A stretch of DNA of 64,000 bases from assembly GCA_029941905.1 (NCBI GenBank), contig JAPYTQ010000022.1, positions 21,727-85,726 of the forward strand. Direction: 5' to 3'. The notes under the pieces were generated by a model. That model saw only the letters and a list, made by a program, of their open reading frames with translations, was not told the origin of the DNA and made no database searches. The translations under genes and the position numbers were made by a program. This DNA comes from JAHRVQ01 sp029941905. Lineage in GTDB: Bacteria; Pseudomonadota; Gammaproteobacteria; Pseudomonadales; Azotimanducaceae. How positions within the stretch are numbered: the stretch's first letter is position 1; each line of letters begins with the position of its first letter. Shown piece after piece: positions 44,944-53,731 of the stretch.

Positions 44944-44972
44944 CTTGAATTAGGTAAAGTCATCCCCAAAAT
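44944..44972 (+). promoter_or_regulatory. sigma-32 (heat-shock) promoter of clpB
   Basis: CTTGAA at 44944-44949 and CCCCAAAAT at 44964-44972 are 14 bases apart, a close match to the heat-shock consensus (CTTGAAA, 13-17 bases, CCCCATNT). It lies about 45 bases upstream of the clpB ATG. Confidence 0.75.
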
Positions 44973-45015
44973 AAGCTGCGAACCATAATGAATCAAGCTT
45001 CTCCGGGAACTTAAT

Positions 45016-47601
45016 ATGAGAATCGATCGATTTACCAGCAAACTTCAGAGTGCACTGGCCGACGCCCAATCTTTAGCCGCCGGAAAAGACCACAATTCCC
45101 TTACTCCGACCCATCTGGTCTTGGCGTTGATTAACCAGAAAGGCGGGTCAACCAGACCTTTGCTGGGGCAAATGGGTGTGGACGTCGAAAAGTTCATTGG
45201 GTCACTCGAAAAAATGCTCGACGATATGCCAGTCGTGGGAGACAACTATGGTGATATTCAGATGTCACCGGAATTAAGCCGGTTGTTTAATGTTATCGAC
45301 AAATATGCACAACAGCGCTCTGATCAGTTTATTTCCAGCGAACTCGTTATTCTAGCAGCCGCAGAAGATCGGGGAGATCTTGGAAAGCTGTTCCGACAGC
45401 ACAACATTCAAAAAGACGCCCTTGAACGAGTGATTGAACAGATGCGTGGCGGTGAAGCCGTCAGTGATCCCAACGCTGAGGATACCCGCCAGGCACTGGA
45501 TAAGTACACCGTGAACCTGACGGAACAGGCAGAACAAGGAAAACTCGACCCGGTGATCGGTCGGGATGATGAAATTCGTCGCACTATTCAGGTGTTACAA
45601 CGTCGCACAAAAAACAACCCGGTACTCATCGGCGAACCTGGTGTTGGTAAGACGGCTATTGTTGAAGGTCTGGCCCAGCGCATCATAAATGGTGAAGTGC
45701 CCGAGGGTCTGAGGGATAAAAAAATCCTCTCTCTCGACATGGGTTCGTTGATCGCCGGGGCGAAATTCAGGGGGGAATTCGAAGAGCGCCTTAAAGCCGT
45801 CCTGAGCGAACTGGCAAAGGAAGAGGGTAGTGTGATTCTGTTTATCGACGAACTGCACACCATGGTCGGGGCCGGAAAAGCAGAAGGTGCAATGGATGCA
45901 GGGAACATGCTTAAGCCTGCACTGGCTCGAGGTGAATTACACTGCGTGGGTGCAACAACCCTGGATGAGTATCGTCAGTATCTTGAATCCGATGCTGCTC
46001 TGGAGCGTCGATTCCAGAAGGTCCAGGTTGATGAACCAACCGTTGAGGATACCGTCGCAATACTTCGCGGCTTGAAGGAAAGATACGAGATTCATCACGG
46101 CGTCGATATCACGGACCCGGCGATTATTGCTGCGGCAAACCTGTCCCACCGGTACATTTCCGATCGTCAGTTGCCAGATAAGGCGATTGACCTGATTGAT
46201 GAAGCCGGTAGCCTCATACGCATGGAAATGGATTCCAAACCCGAGGACATGGATCGCCTGGAGCGTCGCCTCATCCAGTTAAAAATTGAGCGTGAAGCGC
46301 TTAAAAATGAAACCGATGAAGGTTCTCTGCAGCGTCTGGAATCCCTGCACGAGAATATAGACGAGCTTGAAAAGGAATTTGCAGATCTTGAAGAGATCTG
46401 GAATTCAGAGAAAGCAGCGCTGCACGGTGCCCAACAGATCAAAGAAGAGCTGGAACAAGCCAAAGCCAACCTGGAAACCGCGAGAAGGGCGGGTGACCTG
46501 ACGAGAATGTCAGAACTTCAGTATGGCGATATTCCAAGTCTGGAGAAGAAGCTTGAAATGGCTTCCCAGGTTGAAATGATGGACATGCAACTATTGCGTA
46601 ACAAGGTGACGGAGGAAGAAATTGCTGAGGTAGTTTCCAAATGGACCGGGATTCCGGTGAACAAAATGCTGGAGGGTGAGAAACAGAAACTGCTCCATCT
46701 GGAATCAGAACTACACAAGCAGGTTGTTGGCCAGGAAGAGGCAGTGAACGCGGTCTCGAATGCAGTGAGAAGATCACGTGCGGGGATTTCAGACCCCAAT
46801 CGTCCCAACGGATCCTTTCTCTTCCTTGGACCGACGGGTGTTGGTAAGACTGAACTGTGTAAAGCCCTTGCCCGGTTTTTGTTTGATACCGAGGACGCCA
46901 TGGTTCGTATAGATATGTCCGAATTCATGGAAAAGCATTCGGTGGCAAGACTGATAGGCGCACCACCTGGATACGTTGGCTATGAAGAAGGTGGCTACCT
47001 GACAGAAGCTGTGCGTCGCAGGCCTTATTCAGTGATTCTGTTGGACGAAATCGAAAAAGCTCATGGGGACGTTTTCAACATCTTGCTGCAGGTCCTTGAC
47101 GACGGACGATTGACCGATGGTCATGGTCGAACCGTTGATTTCAAAAACACGGTGCTCGTCATGACCTCTAACCTGGGTTCAGATTTGATCCAGACATTGG
47201 CCTCGGACGCGGAAACTCAAGTTGATTACGAGGAAATGAAAGAAGCCGTTTTGGGAATCGTGGCACAGCATTTTCGACCCGAATTCCTCAATCGAATTGA
47301 TGATTCCGTGGTTTTTCACCCCCTTGAAAAGGATCAGATTATGGGAATTGCCAGGATCCAGTTGCAGATACTGCAGGCCCGCCTGAAAGAATCGGATATC
47401 TGTCTGAATCTGTCAGACGACGCACTCCAGTTTCTGGTCGATGTCGGTTATGACCCGGTATATGGTGCCCGACCATTGAAGCGGGCGATCCAGAAGTATG
47501 TCGAAAATCCACTGGCGCAGGAGCTGCTTTCGGGCGATTTCGTCCCGGATCAACAGATCAATGTTGACCGGGTTGGTGATTCGCTGGCATTCAGTTCATA
47601 G
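45016..47601 (+). CDS. clpB: ATP-dependent disaggregase ClpB
   Basis: The 861-residue AAA+ chaperone works with DnaK to dissolve aggregates. The Clp N-domain covers residues 1-145. The first ATPase has Walker A GEPGVGKTA near 206 and Walker B ILFIDELHT near 276. The coiled-coil middle domain spans about 410-525 (rich in Glu/Leu). The second ATPase has GPTGVGKTE near 606 and ILLDEIEKAH near 675. The C-terminal D2-small domain ends normally. It is preceded by a sigma-32-type promoter, consistent with heat-shock control. Confidence 0.98.
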   Translation: MRIDRFTSKLQSALADAQSLAAGKDHNSLTPTHLVLALINQKGGSTRPLLGQMGVDVEKFIGSLEKMLDDMPVVGDNYGDIQMSPELSRLFNVIDKYAQQRSDQFISSELVILAAAEDRGDLGKLFRQHNIQKDALERVIEQMRGGEAVSDPNAEDTRQALDKYTVNLTEQAEQGKLDPVIGRDDEIRRTIQVLQRRTKNNPVLIGEPGVGKTAIVEGLAQRIINGEVPEGLRDKKILSLDMGSLIAGAKFRGEFEERLKAVLSELAKEEGSVILFIDELHTMVGAGKAEGAMDAGNMLKPALARGELHCVGATTLDEYRQYLESDAALERRFQKVQVDEPTVEDTVAILRGLKERYEIHHGVDITDPAIIAAANLSHRYISDRQLPDKAIDLIDEAGSLIRMEMDSKPEDMDRLERRLIQLKIEREALKNETDEGSLQRLESLHENIDELEKEFADLEEIWNSEKAALHGAQQIKEELEQAKANLETARRAGDLTRMSELQYGDIPSLEKKLEMASQVEMMDMQLLRNKVTEEEIAEVVSKWTGIPVNKMLEGEKQKLLHLESELHKQVVGQEEAVNAVSNAVRRSRAGISDPNRPNGSFLFLGPTGVGKTELCKALARFLFDTEDAMVRIDMSEFMEKHSVARLIGAPPGYVGYEEGGYLTEAVRRRPYSVILLDEIEKAHGDVFNILLQVLDDGRLTDGHGRTVDFKNTVLVMTSNLGSDLIQTLASDAETQVDYEEMKEAVLGIVAQHFRPEFLNRIDDSVVFHPLEKDQIMGIARIQLQILQARLKESDICLNLSDDALQFLVDVGYDPVYGARPLKRAIQKYVENPLAQELLSGDFVPDQQINVDRVGDSLAFSS

Positions 47602-47612
47602 CGATGGGGCAG

Positions 47613-47640
47613 CATACCGATCTTAATCAGAGGTTCCCTA
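47613..47640 (+). repeat. dispersed 28-bp 3-prime-end element, copy A
   Basis: CATACCGATCTTAATCAG and the following AGGTTCCCTA recur at 61253-61280 with two mismatches. This copy begins 12 bases after the clpB stop. Weaker relatives lie at the ends of the msbA-lpxK and murB genes. Confidence 0.7.
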
Positions 47641-47645
47641 AAACA

Positions 47646-47661
47646 CTGTACAAATGCACAG
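47646..47661 (+). promoter_or_regulatory. LexA (SOS) box 1
   Basis: CTGT-ACAAATGC-ACAG is a perfect CTGT-N8-ACAG palindrome, the gammaproteobacterial LexA operator core. It lies 26 bases upstream of a second box and 72 bases before the start of the small gene at 47733. Confidence 0.75.
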
Positions 47662-47671
47662 TAATCGGGTA

Positions 47672-47687
47672 CTGTGCGTATATACAG
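47672..47687 (+). promoter_or_regulatory. LexA (SOS) box 2
   Basis: CTGT-GCGTATAT-ACAG, in the context TACTGTGCGTATATACAGTG, fits the full E. coli consensus well including the flanking TA. Two tandem boxes imply tight cooperative repression of the downstream gene until DNA damage. Confidence 0.82.
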
Positions 47688-47696
47688 TGCGAGCAT

Positions 47697-47738
47697 AGAC
47701 AGTCATGAAGAGACAGTCGTGAAGAGACAGTCATGAAG
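47697..47738 (+). repeat. three 14-bp tandem repeats carrying successive start codons
   Basis: The unit AGACAGTCRTGAAG occurs three times at 47697, 47711 and 47725. Because 14 is not a multiple of three, each copy changes frame: ATG 47705 and GTG 47719 each open a five-codon ORF (MKRQS then TGA) whose stop overlaps the next copy's start, and the third copy supplies the ATG of the following gene. Confidence 0.9.
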
Positions 47739-47987
47739 ATAAAAGATCATTCAGAATTGGCAATGAAAGCAGCGAAACGTATGCCGAGATCCCGTCAGAA
47801 AGAAAAAAATGGCCGGATCATTTGTCAGCACTTGCTGGAAATGTTGGCTGATGAATCAACGGCTGCCAAACCAGGATCAAGGCATGGACATGGCAGGGAT
47901 CAAAGTACGCTGGGGCGATATTGGGTATCACCCATGCATATCGAAGTAGCGCGCAGCCATGACAAGCAGTTTTCCCTGCTGTTTTAA
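47733..47987 (+). CDS. small basic protein of unknown function under apparent SOS control
   Basis: The product has 84 residues, starting at ATG 47733 in the third 14-bp repeat. The N-terminal half is strongly basic (KAAKRMPRSRQKEKNG); the middle RHGHGRDQ is His-rich; no signal peptide or membrane helix is visible. No family is recognised. Two LexA boxes lie upstream and no other gene is placed to use them: clpB ends before them and the CDF gene converges from the other side. SOS-induced small proteins in other bacteria include division inhibitors, membrane toxins and polymerase accessories, but this sequence matches none that I know. Its reality rests mainly on the operator context. Confidence 0.55.
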   Translation: MKIKDHSELAMKAAKRMPRSRQKEKNGRIICQHLLEMLADESTAAKPGSRHGHGRDQSTLGRYWVSPMHIEVARSHDKQFSLLF

Positions 47988-48016
47988 TCCTTAGTCACAA
48001 ACAACCAAGACAAGTA

Positions 48017-49204
48017 TTACCTGTACCAGATTGATATTTTTTCAAGCCACGGCAGATGTTCACCTGCATTTTTGAGTTTGACCTGAAGACCCGAAAGGTT
48101 ATGATCGCCCGGACCTGATTCTCCGGGTTGCCGATGGTCCAGATTCTTGCCCAGTTTCCTATCTATCGACCGGTCCAGAAAGATCTCCACATTGACGCCA
48201 TTATTCAGGTAATGCAGGTTCATTTTTTCGATGTGGGCGGCAGGCAGTATGTCGTCCCAGACTTCCGACAAGCTTTTTCTGACTTCCCTGCGGAGGGGAG
48301 CAATGCCGTTGGTAGCCCTTTCCTCCACCAACTCGTCGTCCTCGGCGTCAATATGCACAATCACATCGTTCACTTCCGGAAACTCGCCCAGCAGTCGTTT
48401 CGTGACCCACTCGCCAATATGGTGTCCTTCAGAGACGCTGATGGAAGGGTCGACTTGCAGGTGAATATCAACCAGTGCATCCGGCCCCATGCGCCGGGTA
48501 CGGATACTGTGTACGCCGCTAACCCCTTCGACATGCTGCACATGTTTGCGGATGTCGTCTACATAGGATTCTGACAAGGCGGTATCAACCAGTTCTGCGA
48601 CTGACTGTTTTGTCAGGGATCCTCCAATCAATGCGATCATGGATGCGACCCCAATGGCGGCCAGTAATTCCAGCCAGGGGAATCCGAGCAATGCGCCAAC
48701 AACGCCAACAAAGACGATAACAGATGACAGTGCGTCGGTTCTGTGATGCCAGGCATTAGCCTGGAGTAACTGCGAACGAGTTTTTCGACCTATTTTCGCG
48801 GTGATCTGATAGAGCCATTCCTTTGCTGCAATAGAAATGAACGCCGCAGCAAGTGCAGGCCACGTTGGCGTCGTATAGTCCTCCAGGCTCAACAGTCGGG
48901 TTATTGAATCATAGACGAGAAAAGCGGCAAGCATAATTAACAGACAACCGAGTAGGAATGTGCCGAAGGTTTCAAATTTTGCATGGCCATAGGGATGGTC
49001 GTCATCCGGTCCTTCGGCACCGATCTCGTTGAAGAACCACACCATTACATCAGTCGCCAGGTCAGAAAGGCTATGTATGCCGTCCACTACCAGGGCGTAG
49101 GAGTTTGAAATCATGCCGATGACGATCTTGATGATGCCCAGGCCAATATCGACAATGCCGCTGATAATCAGCAGCCGTTTGGTTTGTTGCTTATTGTTGC
49201 TCAT
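48017..49204 (-). CDS. cation diffusion facilitator transporter with long C-terminus
   Basis: The 395-residue product has six helices in the first ~215 residues. Metal-site motifs are DGIHSLSD near 41 (HxxxD in helix 2) and HHRTDALSS near 152 (HxxxD in helix 5), which favour zinc-like cations, and the loop DHPYGHAKFE is the CDF signature. The cytoplasmic domain near 215-290 has the usual alpha-beta fold (VSGVHSIRTRRMGPDALVDIHLQVD). A further C-terminal ~100 residues exceed the FieF length of about 300 and may be a second regulatory domain. It probably exports divalent cations in exchange for protons. Confidence 0.88.
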   Translation of the reverse strand: MSNNKQQTKRLLIISGIVDIGLGIIKIVIGMISNSYALVVDGIHSLSDLATDVMVWFFNEIGAEGPDDDHPYGHAKFETFGTFLLGCLLIMLAAFLVYDSITRLLSLEDYTTPTWPALAAAFISIAAKEWLYQITAKIGRKTRSQLLQANAWHHRTDALSSVIVFVGVVGALLGFPWLELLAAIGVASMIALIGGSLTKQSVAELVDTALSESYVDDIRKHVQHVEGVSGVHSIRTRRMGPDALVDIHLQVDPSISVSEGHHIGEWVTKRLLGEFPEVNDVIVHIDAEDDELVEERATNGIAPLRREVRKSLSEVWDDILPAAHIEKMNLHYLNNGVNVEIFLDRSIDRKLGKNLDHRQPGESGPGDHNLSGLQVKLKNAGEHLPWLEKISIWYR

Positions 49205-49324
49205 CAGGTTGGTTATGGTTGATGTATCCGGTGAATGCTAAGGTTATCACTTTTCTATGGGTTTCATCGTTGCTGTGTTCCGAATTCTTAACACTAATCA
49301 ACCCGGTCAGACGGTCAACCGCCA

Positions 49325-50446
49325 ATGACTGATCACATAGATACCTGCGTAATCGGCGGTGGTGTAATCGGGCTCGCCATAGGACGCGCCTTGTCCCAGG
49401 CCGCCAGCGATGTGCTGGTTCTGGAGCAGGCCGATGATTTTGGTACGGGGGTGAGCAGTCGCAACAGCGAGGTGATTCACGCGGGAATTTATTATCCAGG
49501 AAACTCATTGAAGTCTGTTTTCTGCCTGAAGGGTAAATCGTTACTCTACGAATACTGCGAGCAGAGAAATATACCAGCGCAGAATTGCGGCAAGCTTATT
49601 GTTGCGACAATACCGGAAGAAGAGGAGGCTCTGGAAAAAATTCGGCTAACCGCATTTGACAACGGGGTCGAGGATCTTACCTATTGGTCGGAACAGGAAC
49701 TTAAGAAAAAGGAACCCAGTGTTCGCGCCACATCTGTATTGTTCTCGCCTTCGACAGGCATTGTCAGCAGTCACGAACTAATGAGTAGTTTGTCAGGGGA
49801 TATTGCCAATCATCAGGGGCAACTTGTCTTAAACACGCAAGTCATATCTGTGACACGGGAAACCTCGGGGTTTACATTAACTTGTATGATTGATGGTGAA
49901 CCTTATAGCATCATCACAAGGGTTCTGGTCAACGCCGCCGGGCTTGGCGCTCAGGATTTGGCCAGCCGAAGTGACTTTATAAAAACCACAGATATACCAA
50001 CCCTGTACTTGTGCAAAGGCAGCTACTACGTCTTCAGTGGCTCTAGTCCCTTTAACCATCTGATTTATCCCGTTCCTGAAAAATCGGGTGCCGGGCTTGG
50101 CGTTCATGCCACTATTGATCTCGGAGGGCAGTTAAAATTCGGCCCGGATGTGGAGTATATTGATGCAGAAGACTATTCACTTTCTACGGATCGCGAAGAA
50201 GCCTATTATGGTGCGATCAGGCGTTACTTCCCGGATTTACAAGACGGCCAGTTGCAACCGGGGTACGTGGGTATACGCCCTAAGTTACAAGGGCCCGGAG
50301 ATACGGTTCGGGATTTTGTTATACAATCTCGTCCGGATCATGGGGTACCGAATTATGTCCAGCTATTCGGTATTGAATCCCCTGGATTGACATCCAGCCT
50401 GGCGATTGGGGAATATGTGCGAGACCTTTTGAACGAAAGCTATTGA
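49325..50446 (+). CDS. FAD-dependent oxidoreductase, L-2-hydroxyglutarate dehydrogenase-like
   Basis: The 373-residue DAO-fold flavoenzyme has the Rossmann motif VIGGGVIGLAIGRAL at residues 9-23, EQADD ending the second strand, and SSRNSEVIHAGIYYPGNSLK near 44-63, the signature shared by LhgO/L2HGDH enzymes. A C-terminal GIRPKLQGPG and FGIESPGLTSSLAIG contribute the second FAD contact. Family members oxidise L-2-hydroxyglutarate, passing electrons to quinones. It begins a run of six codirectional genes (49.3-56.2 kb), so its substrate may instead belong to that pathway. Confidence 0.82.
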   Translation: MTDHIDTCVIGGGVIGLAIGRALSQAASDVLVLEQADDFGTGVSSRNSEVIHAGIYYPGNSLKSVFCLKGKSLLYEYCEQRNIPAQNCGKLIVATIPEEEEALEKIRLTAFDNGVEDLTYWSEQELKKKEPSVRATSVLFSPSTGIVSSHELMSSLSGDIANHQGQLVLNTQVISVTRETSGFTLTCMIDGEPYSIITRVLVNAAGLGAQDLASRSDFIKTTDIPTLYLCKGSYYVFSGSSPFNHLIYPVPEKSGAGLGVHATIDLGGQLKFGPDVEYIDAEDYSLSTDREEAYYGAIRRYFPDLQDGQLQPGYVGIRPKLQGPGDTVRDFVIQSRPDHGVPNYVQLFGIESPGLTSSLAIGEYVRDLLNESY

Positions 50447-50479
50447 CCTTTAGGTTACTTCAGGTAACAGATTAGAAAG

Positions 50480-51436
50480 ATGCAGACTCAAACCGATCAC
50501 AGCCATCAGTCAGGCGATCCGAACAGTCATGCCCATGGCCACACCCATGATCATGGGGTGGTTAAGTTCGAGAACATTAACATCAGCTTTATGATCGCCG
50601 TTGGCGCGAACCTGCTCTTCACAGTGATTGAAGCAGTTTACGGTTTCATCACTAACTCAGTTAGTTTGTTGGGGGACGCTGGGCACAATTTATCCGATGT
50701 GCTTGGGCTGTTGCTTGCCTGGGGGGCAGCCTATCTGGTCACAAAAAAAAGTAGTGATAGCTACAGTTTTGGCTTTCGCCGTACCACAATACTAGCGGCC
50801 ATGACCAATGCCATCGTGCTGGTTTTAGCCGCAGGATTTATTGCGATTGAGTCCGTAGAGCGTTTATTTGAGCCGACGCCTATCGCCACAGGGCCGGTGA
50901 TGGTCGTGGCCACCATCGGGATATTTATCAACGCAGGTACTGCCATGTTGTTCATGAAGGGTGGCAAGAAGGACCTGAATTTACGAGGAGCTTATCTGCA
51001 TCTGGCTTATGATGCGATTATTTCTGCCGGGGTGGTTGTCGCTGCGGCAATTATTTACTTTACACAATGGTGGTGGATTGATCCGGTTGTGGGCTTGATC
51101 ATCGTCTTTGTTATTCTGGCAGGAACCTGGGGACTCTTGCGAGACTCCGTAAACCTGATTCTGGATGCCGTACCCCAGGGCATCGAGCGAGCATCTGTCA
51201 AACGGTTCCTGGAGAGTATTGCAGGCGTTACTGAGGTGCACGACCTGCACATCTGGGGTATGAGCACCCATGAAAACTGCCTCACCGCGCATCTGGTTAT
51301 GCCGGAGAACACGCTGTGGGATTCAGAAGACAGCTATGCAAAGATCAGCCAGGAGCTGTCCCGCAACTTCAATATTCATCACGTGACACTACAGGTAGAG
51401 AAGGACCTTGATTGCCCCAATAACGACTGTGATTAA
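50480..51436 (+). CDS. cation diffusion facilitator (CzcD/ZitB-type)
   Basis: The 318-residue product has a His-rich N-terminus (DHSHQSGDPNSHAHGHTHDHG) that may collect metal, then six helices. Helix 2 carries GDAGHNLSDVLG and helix 5 HLAYDAIIS, both HxxxD as in zinc transporters. The C-terminal domain has GVTEVHDLHIWGMSTHENCLTAHL, a signature of CzcD-type CDFs, and ends with CPNNDCD. It lies 33 bases after the flavoenzyme gene and 40 before the PLP enzyme gene; a functional link is not evident. Confidence 0.9.
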   Translation: MQTQTDHSHQSGDPNSHAHGHTHDHGVVKFENINISFMIAVGANLLFTVIEAVYGFITNSVSLLGDAGHNLSDVLGLLLAWGAAYLVTKKSSDSYSFGFRRTTILAAMTNAIVLVLAAGFIAIESVERLFEPTPIATGPVMVVATIGIFINAGTAMLFMKGGKKDLNLRGAYLHLAYDAIISAGVVVAAAIIYFTQWWWIDPVVGLIIVFVILAGTWGLLRDSVNLILDAVPQGIERASVKRFLESIAGVTEVHDLHIWGMSTHENCLTAHLVMPENTLWDSEDSYAKISQELSRNFNIHHVTLQVEKDLDCPNNDCD

Positions 51437-51476
51437 GGTACACTCGGGGAAATAACATCCACGAGTTAACAATTAG

Positions 51477-52652
51477 ATGCCTACGCTGAATCAGTTTATT
51501 AATGAAACAGTTTCAAAACTGTCTTTTGAACCCATCCGACTCGACCAACCAGTCACCGTTGAGCAATTACCAACACCGGCGTTAATCATTGACCTTGATG
51601 TATTTGAGTTAAACCTGCAAAAAATGCAGCAGCACCTCGCCAATAATGGCATGGGTTTGCGCAGCCATACAAAAATGCATAAATCACCCATCGTCGCCAA
51701 GAAACAAATTTCCGAAGGGGCGGTGGGTGTTTGTTGTGCAACCGTCAGTGAAGCAGAGGTCATGCTTGCCGGTGGCATTGAGCAAATTTTGATTACCTCA
51801 CCTGTGGTGACCATAGAGAAAATCGAACGTGTTATTGCCCTGGCGAATCGTTCATCAGGCGTCGAAGTGGTTGTTGACTATATCGAAGGCGCGACTGCCT
51901 TCAACAGGTTAGCGTCGCAGGCGGGTATTGTAATGCCGGTGCTGATAGACCTTGATCCAGGAATGGGTAGAACCGGAGTGACCCCTGGCGAAAAAGCGCT
52001 GGTATTGGTCAGGCATATACTGGATGAATGTCCCAATCTGAAGTTTGGTGGGCTGCAAATGTATATTGGTAACTGCATGCACACCAATGGTTTTGAAAAG
52101 AGGCGAGACAAGTACACTCATTTACTGCAGAAAGGCATTGATACCAAGAGGCTGTTTGAAGCTGAAGGAATCGAAGTGCCGGTTTTTACCGGTGGTGGTA
52201 CAGGAACTTTTAATATCGACAGCGCTATTGGCGAGATCACAGATCTGCAGGCAGGTTCTTATGTTTTCATGGATGTTGAGTATCGTGACATTGGAGGCAT
52301 CGATAGCGAACATTTTGTGGATTTTGAGCCATCACTGTTCGTTCTGGCGACAGCAATCAGTAAACCCCAGGACCAGTTGATTACCTTCGATGCAGGCATA
52401 AAAAGTTTGGCAACAGATACCGCCTACCCGGAATTCAGAGACGTAGAGGGTGTTGTTTATCATTTCGGAGGGGACGAACATGGCATTATCCAACTCAATA
52501 ATCCTTCGATTGAGATTAATTTGGGTGACAAGTTACGGGTGATCACACCCCACTGTGATCCGACGGTCAACCTGTATGACTATTACTATCCCTATCGGGA
52601 TGGTGTGGTAGAGGAAATTTGGCCCATTAGCGCAAGAGGACGATCGCAGTAA
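51477..52652 (+). CDS. D-threonine aldolase / DSD1-family PLP enzyme
   Basis: The 391-residue fold-type III enzyme has an alanine-racemase-like barrel and C-terminal beta domain. The PLP lysine is in LRSHTKMHKSP near residue 65. The C-terminal metal motif is PHCDPTVNLYDYYY, where the His-x-Asp pair matches D-threonine aldolase (Mn2+) rather than the His-x-Cys of D-serine dehydratase. Possible reactions are retro-aldol cleavage of D-beta-hydroxy amino acids to glycine and an aldehyde, or dehydration of D-hydroxyaspartate. Its stop codon overlaps the start of the hydratase gene by one base, so they are translationally coupled. Confidence 0.85.
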   Translation: MPTLNQFINETVSKLSFEPIRLDQPVTVEQLPTPALIIDLDVFELNLQKMQQHLANNGMGLRSHTKMHKSPIVAKKQISEGAVGVCCATVSEAEVMLAGGIEQILITSPVVTIEKIERVIALANRSSGVEVVVDYIEGATAFNRLASQAGIVMPVLIDLDPGMGRTGVTPGEKALVLVRHILDECPNLKFGGLQMYIGNCMHTNGFEKRRDKYTHLLQKGIDTKRLFEAEGIEVPVFTGGGTGTFNIDSAIGEITDLQAGSYVFMDVEYRDIGGIDSEHFVDFEPSLFVLATAISKPQDQLITFDAGIKSLATDTAYPEFRDVEGVVYHFGGDEHGIIQLNNPSIEINLGDKLRVITPHCDPTVNLYDYYYPYRDGVVEEIWPISARGRSQ

Positions 52653-53659
52653 TGAATGAAGCGCCCTGGTTCGAAGACTTTATTGTGGGTGATGACTTTA
52701 GTCAGGTCCCATCGGTTACGATCACTGAAGGTTATGGGGTAATGCACCAGGCGATGTTTGGGGACCGTCTGCGCCTGCCCCTCGATCATGGATTGAGCAA
52801 AGCGGTACTCATGTCAGATAGCGCCGTTGTTAATCCTTCTCTTGTCTGCAATCTCGGGATAGGCCAAACCACTATCCCGTCACAAAGAGTGATGGGTAAT
52901 CTGTTCTACCGGGGCTTGATCCTGAGACAGCCTGTTTTTATTGGCGATACGCTTGCGACAAATACAAAAGTAGTCGCCTTGCGACAGAACAAATTAAAGC
53001 CGGGCAGGGCCGCGTCAGGCATGGTGGCGCTGGAGATGCATGTAACCAACCAGCGTGATGAAACGATTATGCTGTTTTGGCGATGCCCGATGATTCTCTG
53101 CAAAGATCCTGACGCTGATACCGGGCATGCCGATGATTTCGACATGATGCCAGAGGCCCTGAAAATATCAGATCTTGAAGCAGCGGCAACGGCGTATCAC
53201 TGTGTTGCGTTTAGGGAGTTGGTCCAGGGAGAGCACTTTGCAGAACTCAGTGTGGGTGATCATCTTGTCGTTGAAGCACGAGATACCATAACAATGGCTC
53301 CGGAACTGGTTCGTTTGACACTCAATATGGCGATGACTCATACGGATGCGACCCGAAGTGTCTATGGAAAACGCCTCGTCTATGGTGGCCATACGATTTC
53401 CATGGCGGCTGCACAGATTAGCCGGGTGATGCCAAATATGATGACCATACTGGGTTGGTTTAAGTGTGATCATGTCGCGCCAGTGTTTGAGCAGGACATA
53501 TTACGAACAGAAATCACCATCGAAGCCCTCCATCCGTTACTGTCCGGAGGCATTGCCATGCTCCATATCGAAACCTTTGTCACCAGGGGTAAAGAAGCAC
53601 CGGAAACCGGTGATAACATCAAGGTCCTGGATTGGCATCTGGCAGCCCTGTTTGCATAA
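52652..53659 (+). CDS. MaoC-type double-hotdog CoA hydratase, mesaconyl-CoA hydratase (Mch)-like
   Basis: The 335-residue product has two hotdog halves. The first begins WFEDFIVGDDFSQVP; the second begins FRELVQGEHFAELSVGDHL near residue 188. It has the pattern of the beta-methylmalyl-CoA dehydratase/2-methylfumaryl-CoA hydratase family (TTIPSQRVMGNLFYRGL near 74 and KRLVYGGHTISMAAA near 244). Family enzymes interconvert beta-methylmalyl-CoA and mesaconyl-C1-CoA. The next gene encodes the matching CoA-transferase type, which strengthens the call, but the true substrate is inferred. Confidence 0.8.
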   Translation: MNEAPWFEDFIVGDDFSQVPSVTITEGYGVMHQAMFGDRLRLPLDHGLSKAVLMSDSAVVNPSLVCNLGIGQTTIPSQRVMGNLFYRGLILRQPVFIGDTLATNTKVVALRQNKLKPGRAASGMVALEMHVTNQRDETIMLFWRCPMILCKDPDADTGHADDFDMMPEALKISDLEAAATAYHCVAFRELVQGEHFAELSVGDHLVVEARDTITMAPELVRLTLNMAMTHTDATRSVYGKRLVYGGHTISMAAAQISRVMPNMMTILGWFKCDHVAPVFEQDILRTEITIEALHPLLSGGIAMLHIETFVTRGKEAPETGDNIKVLDWHLAALFA

Positions 53660-53731
53660 ACCCCGTTCGTAAAAAAGGTTTTGCATCAAAAAATGGTGGA
53701 TCTAAAACTGTAGCGAGAGGGTTGGACAGGT

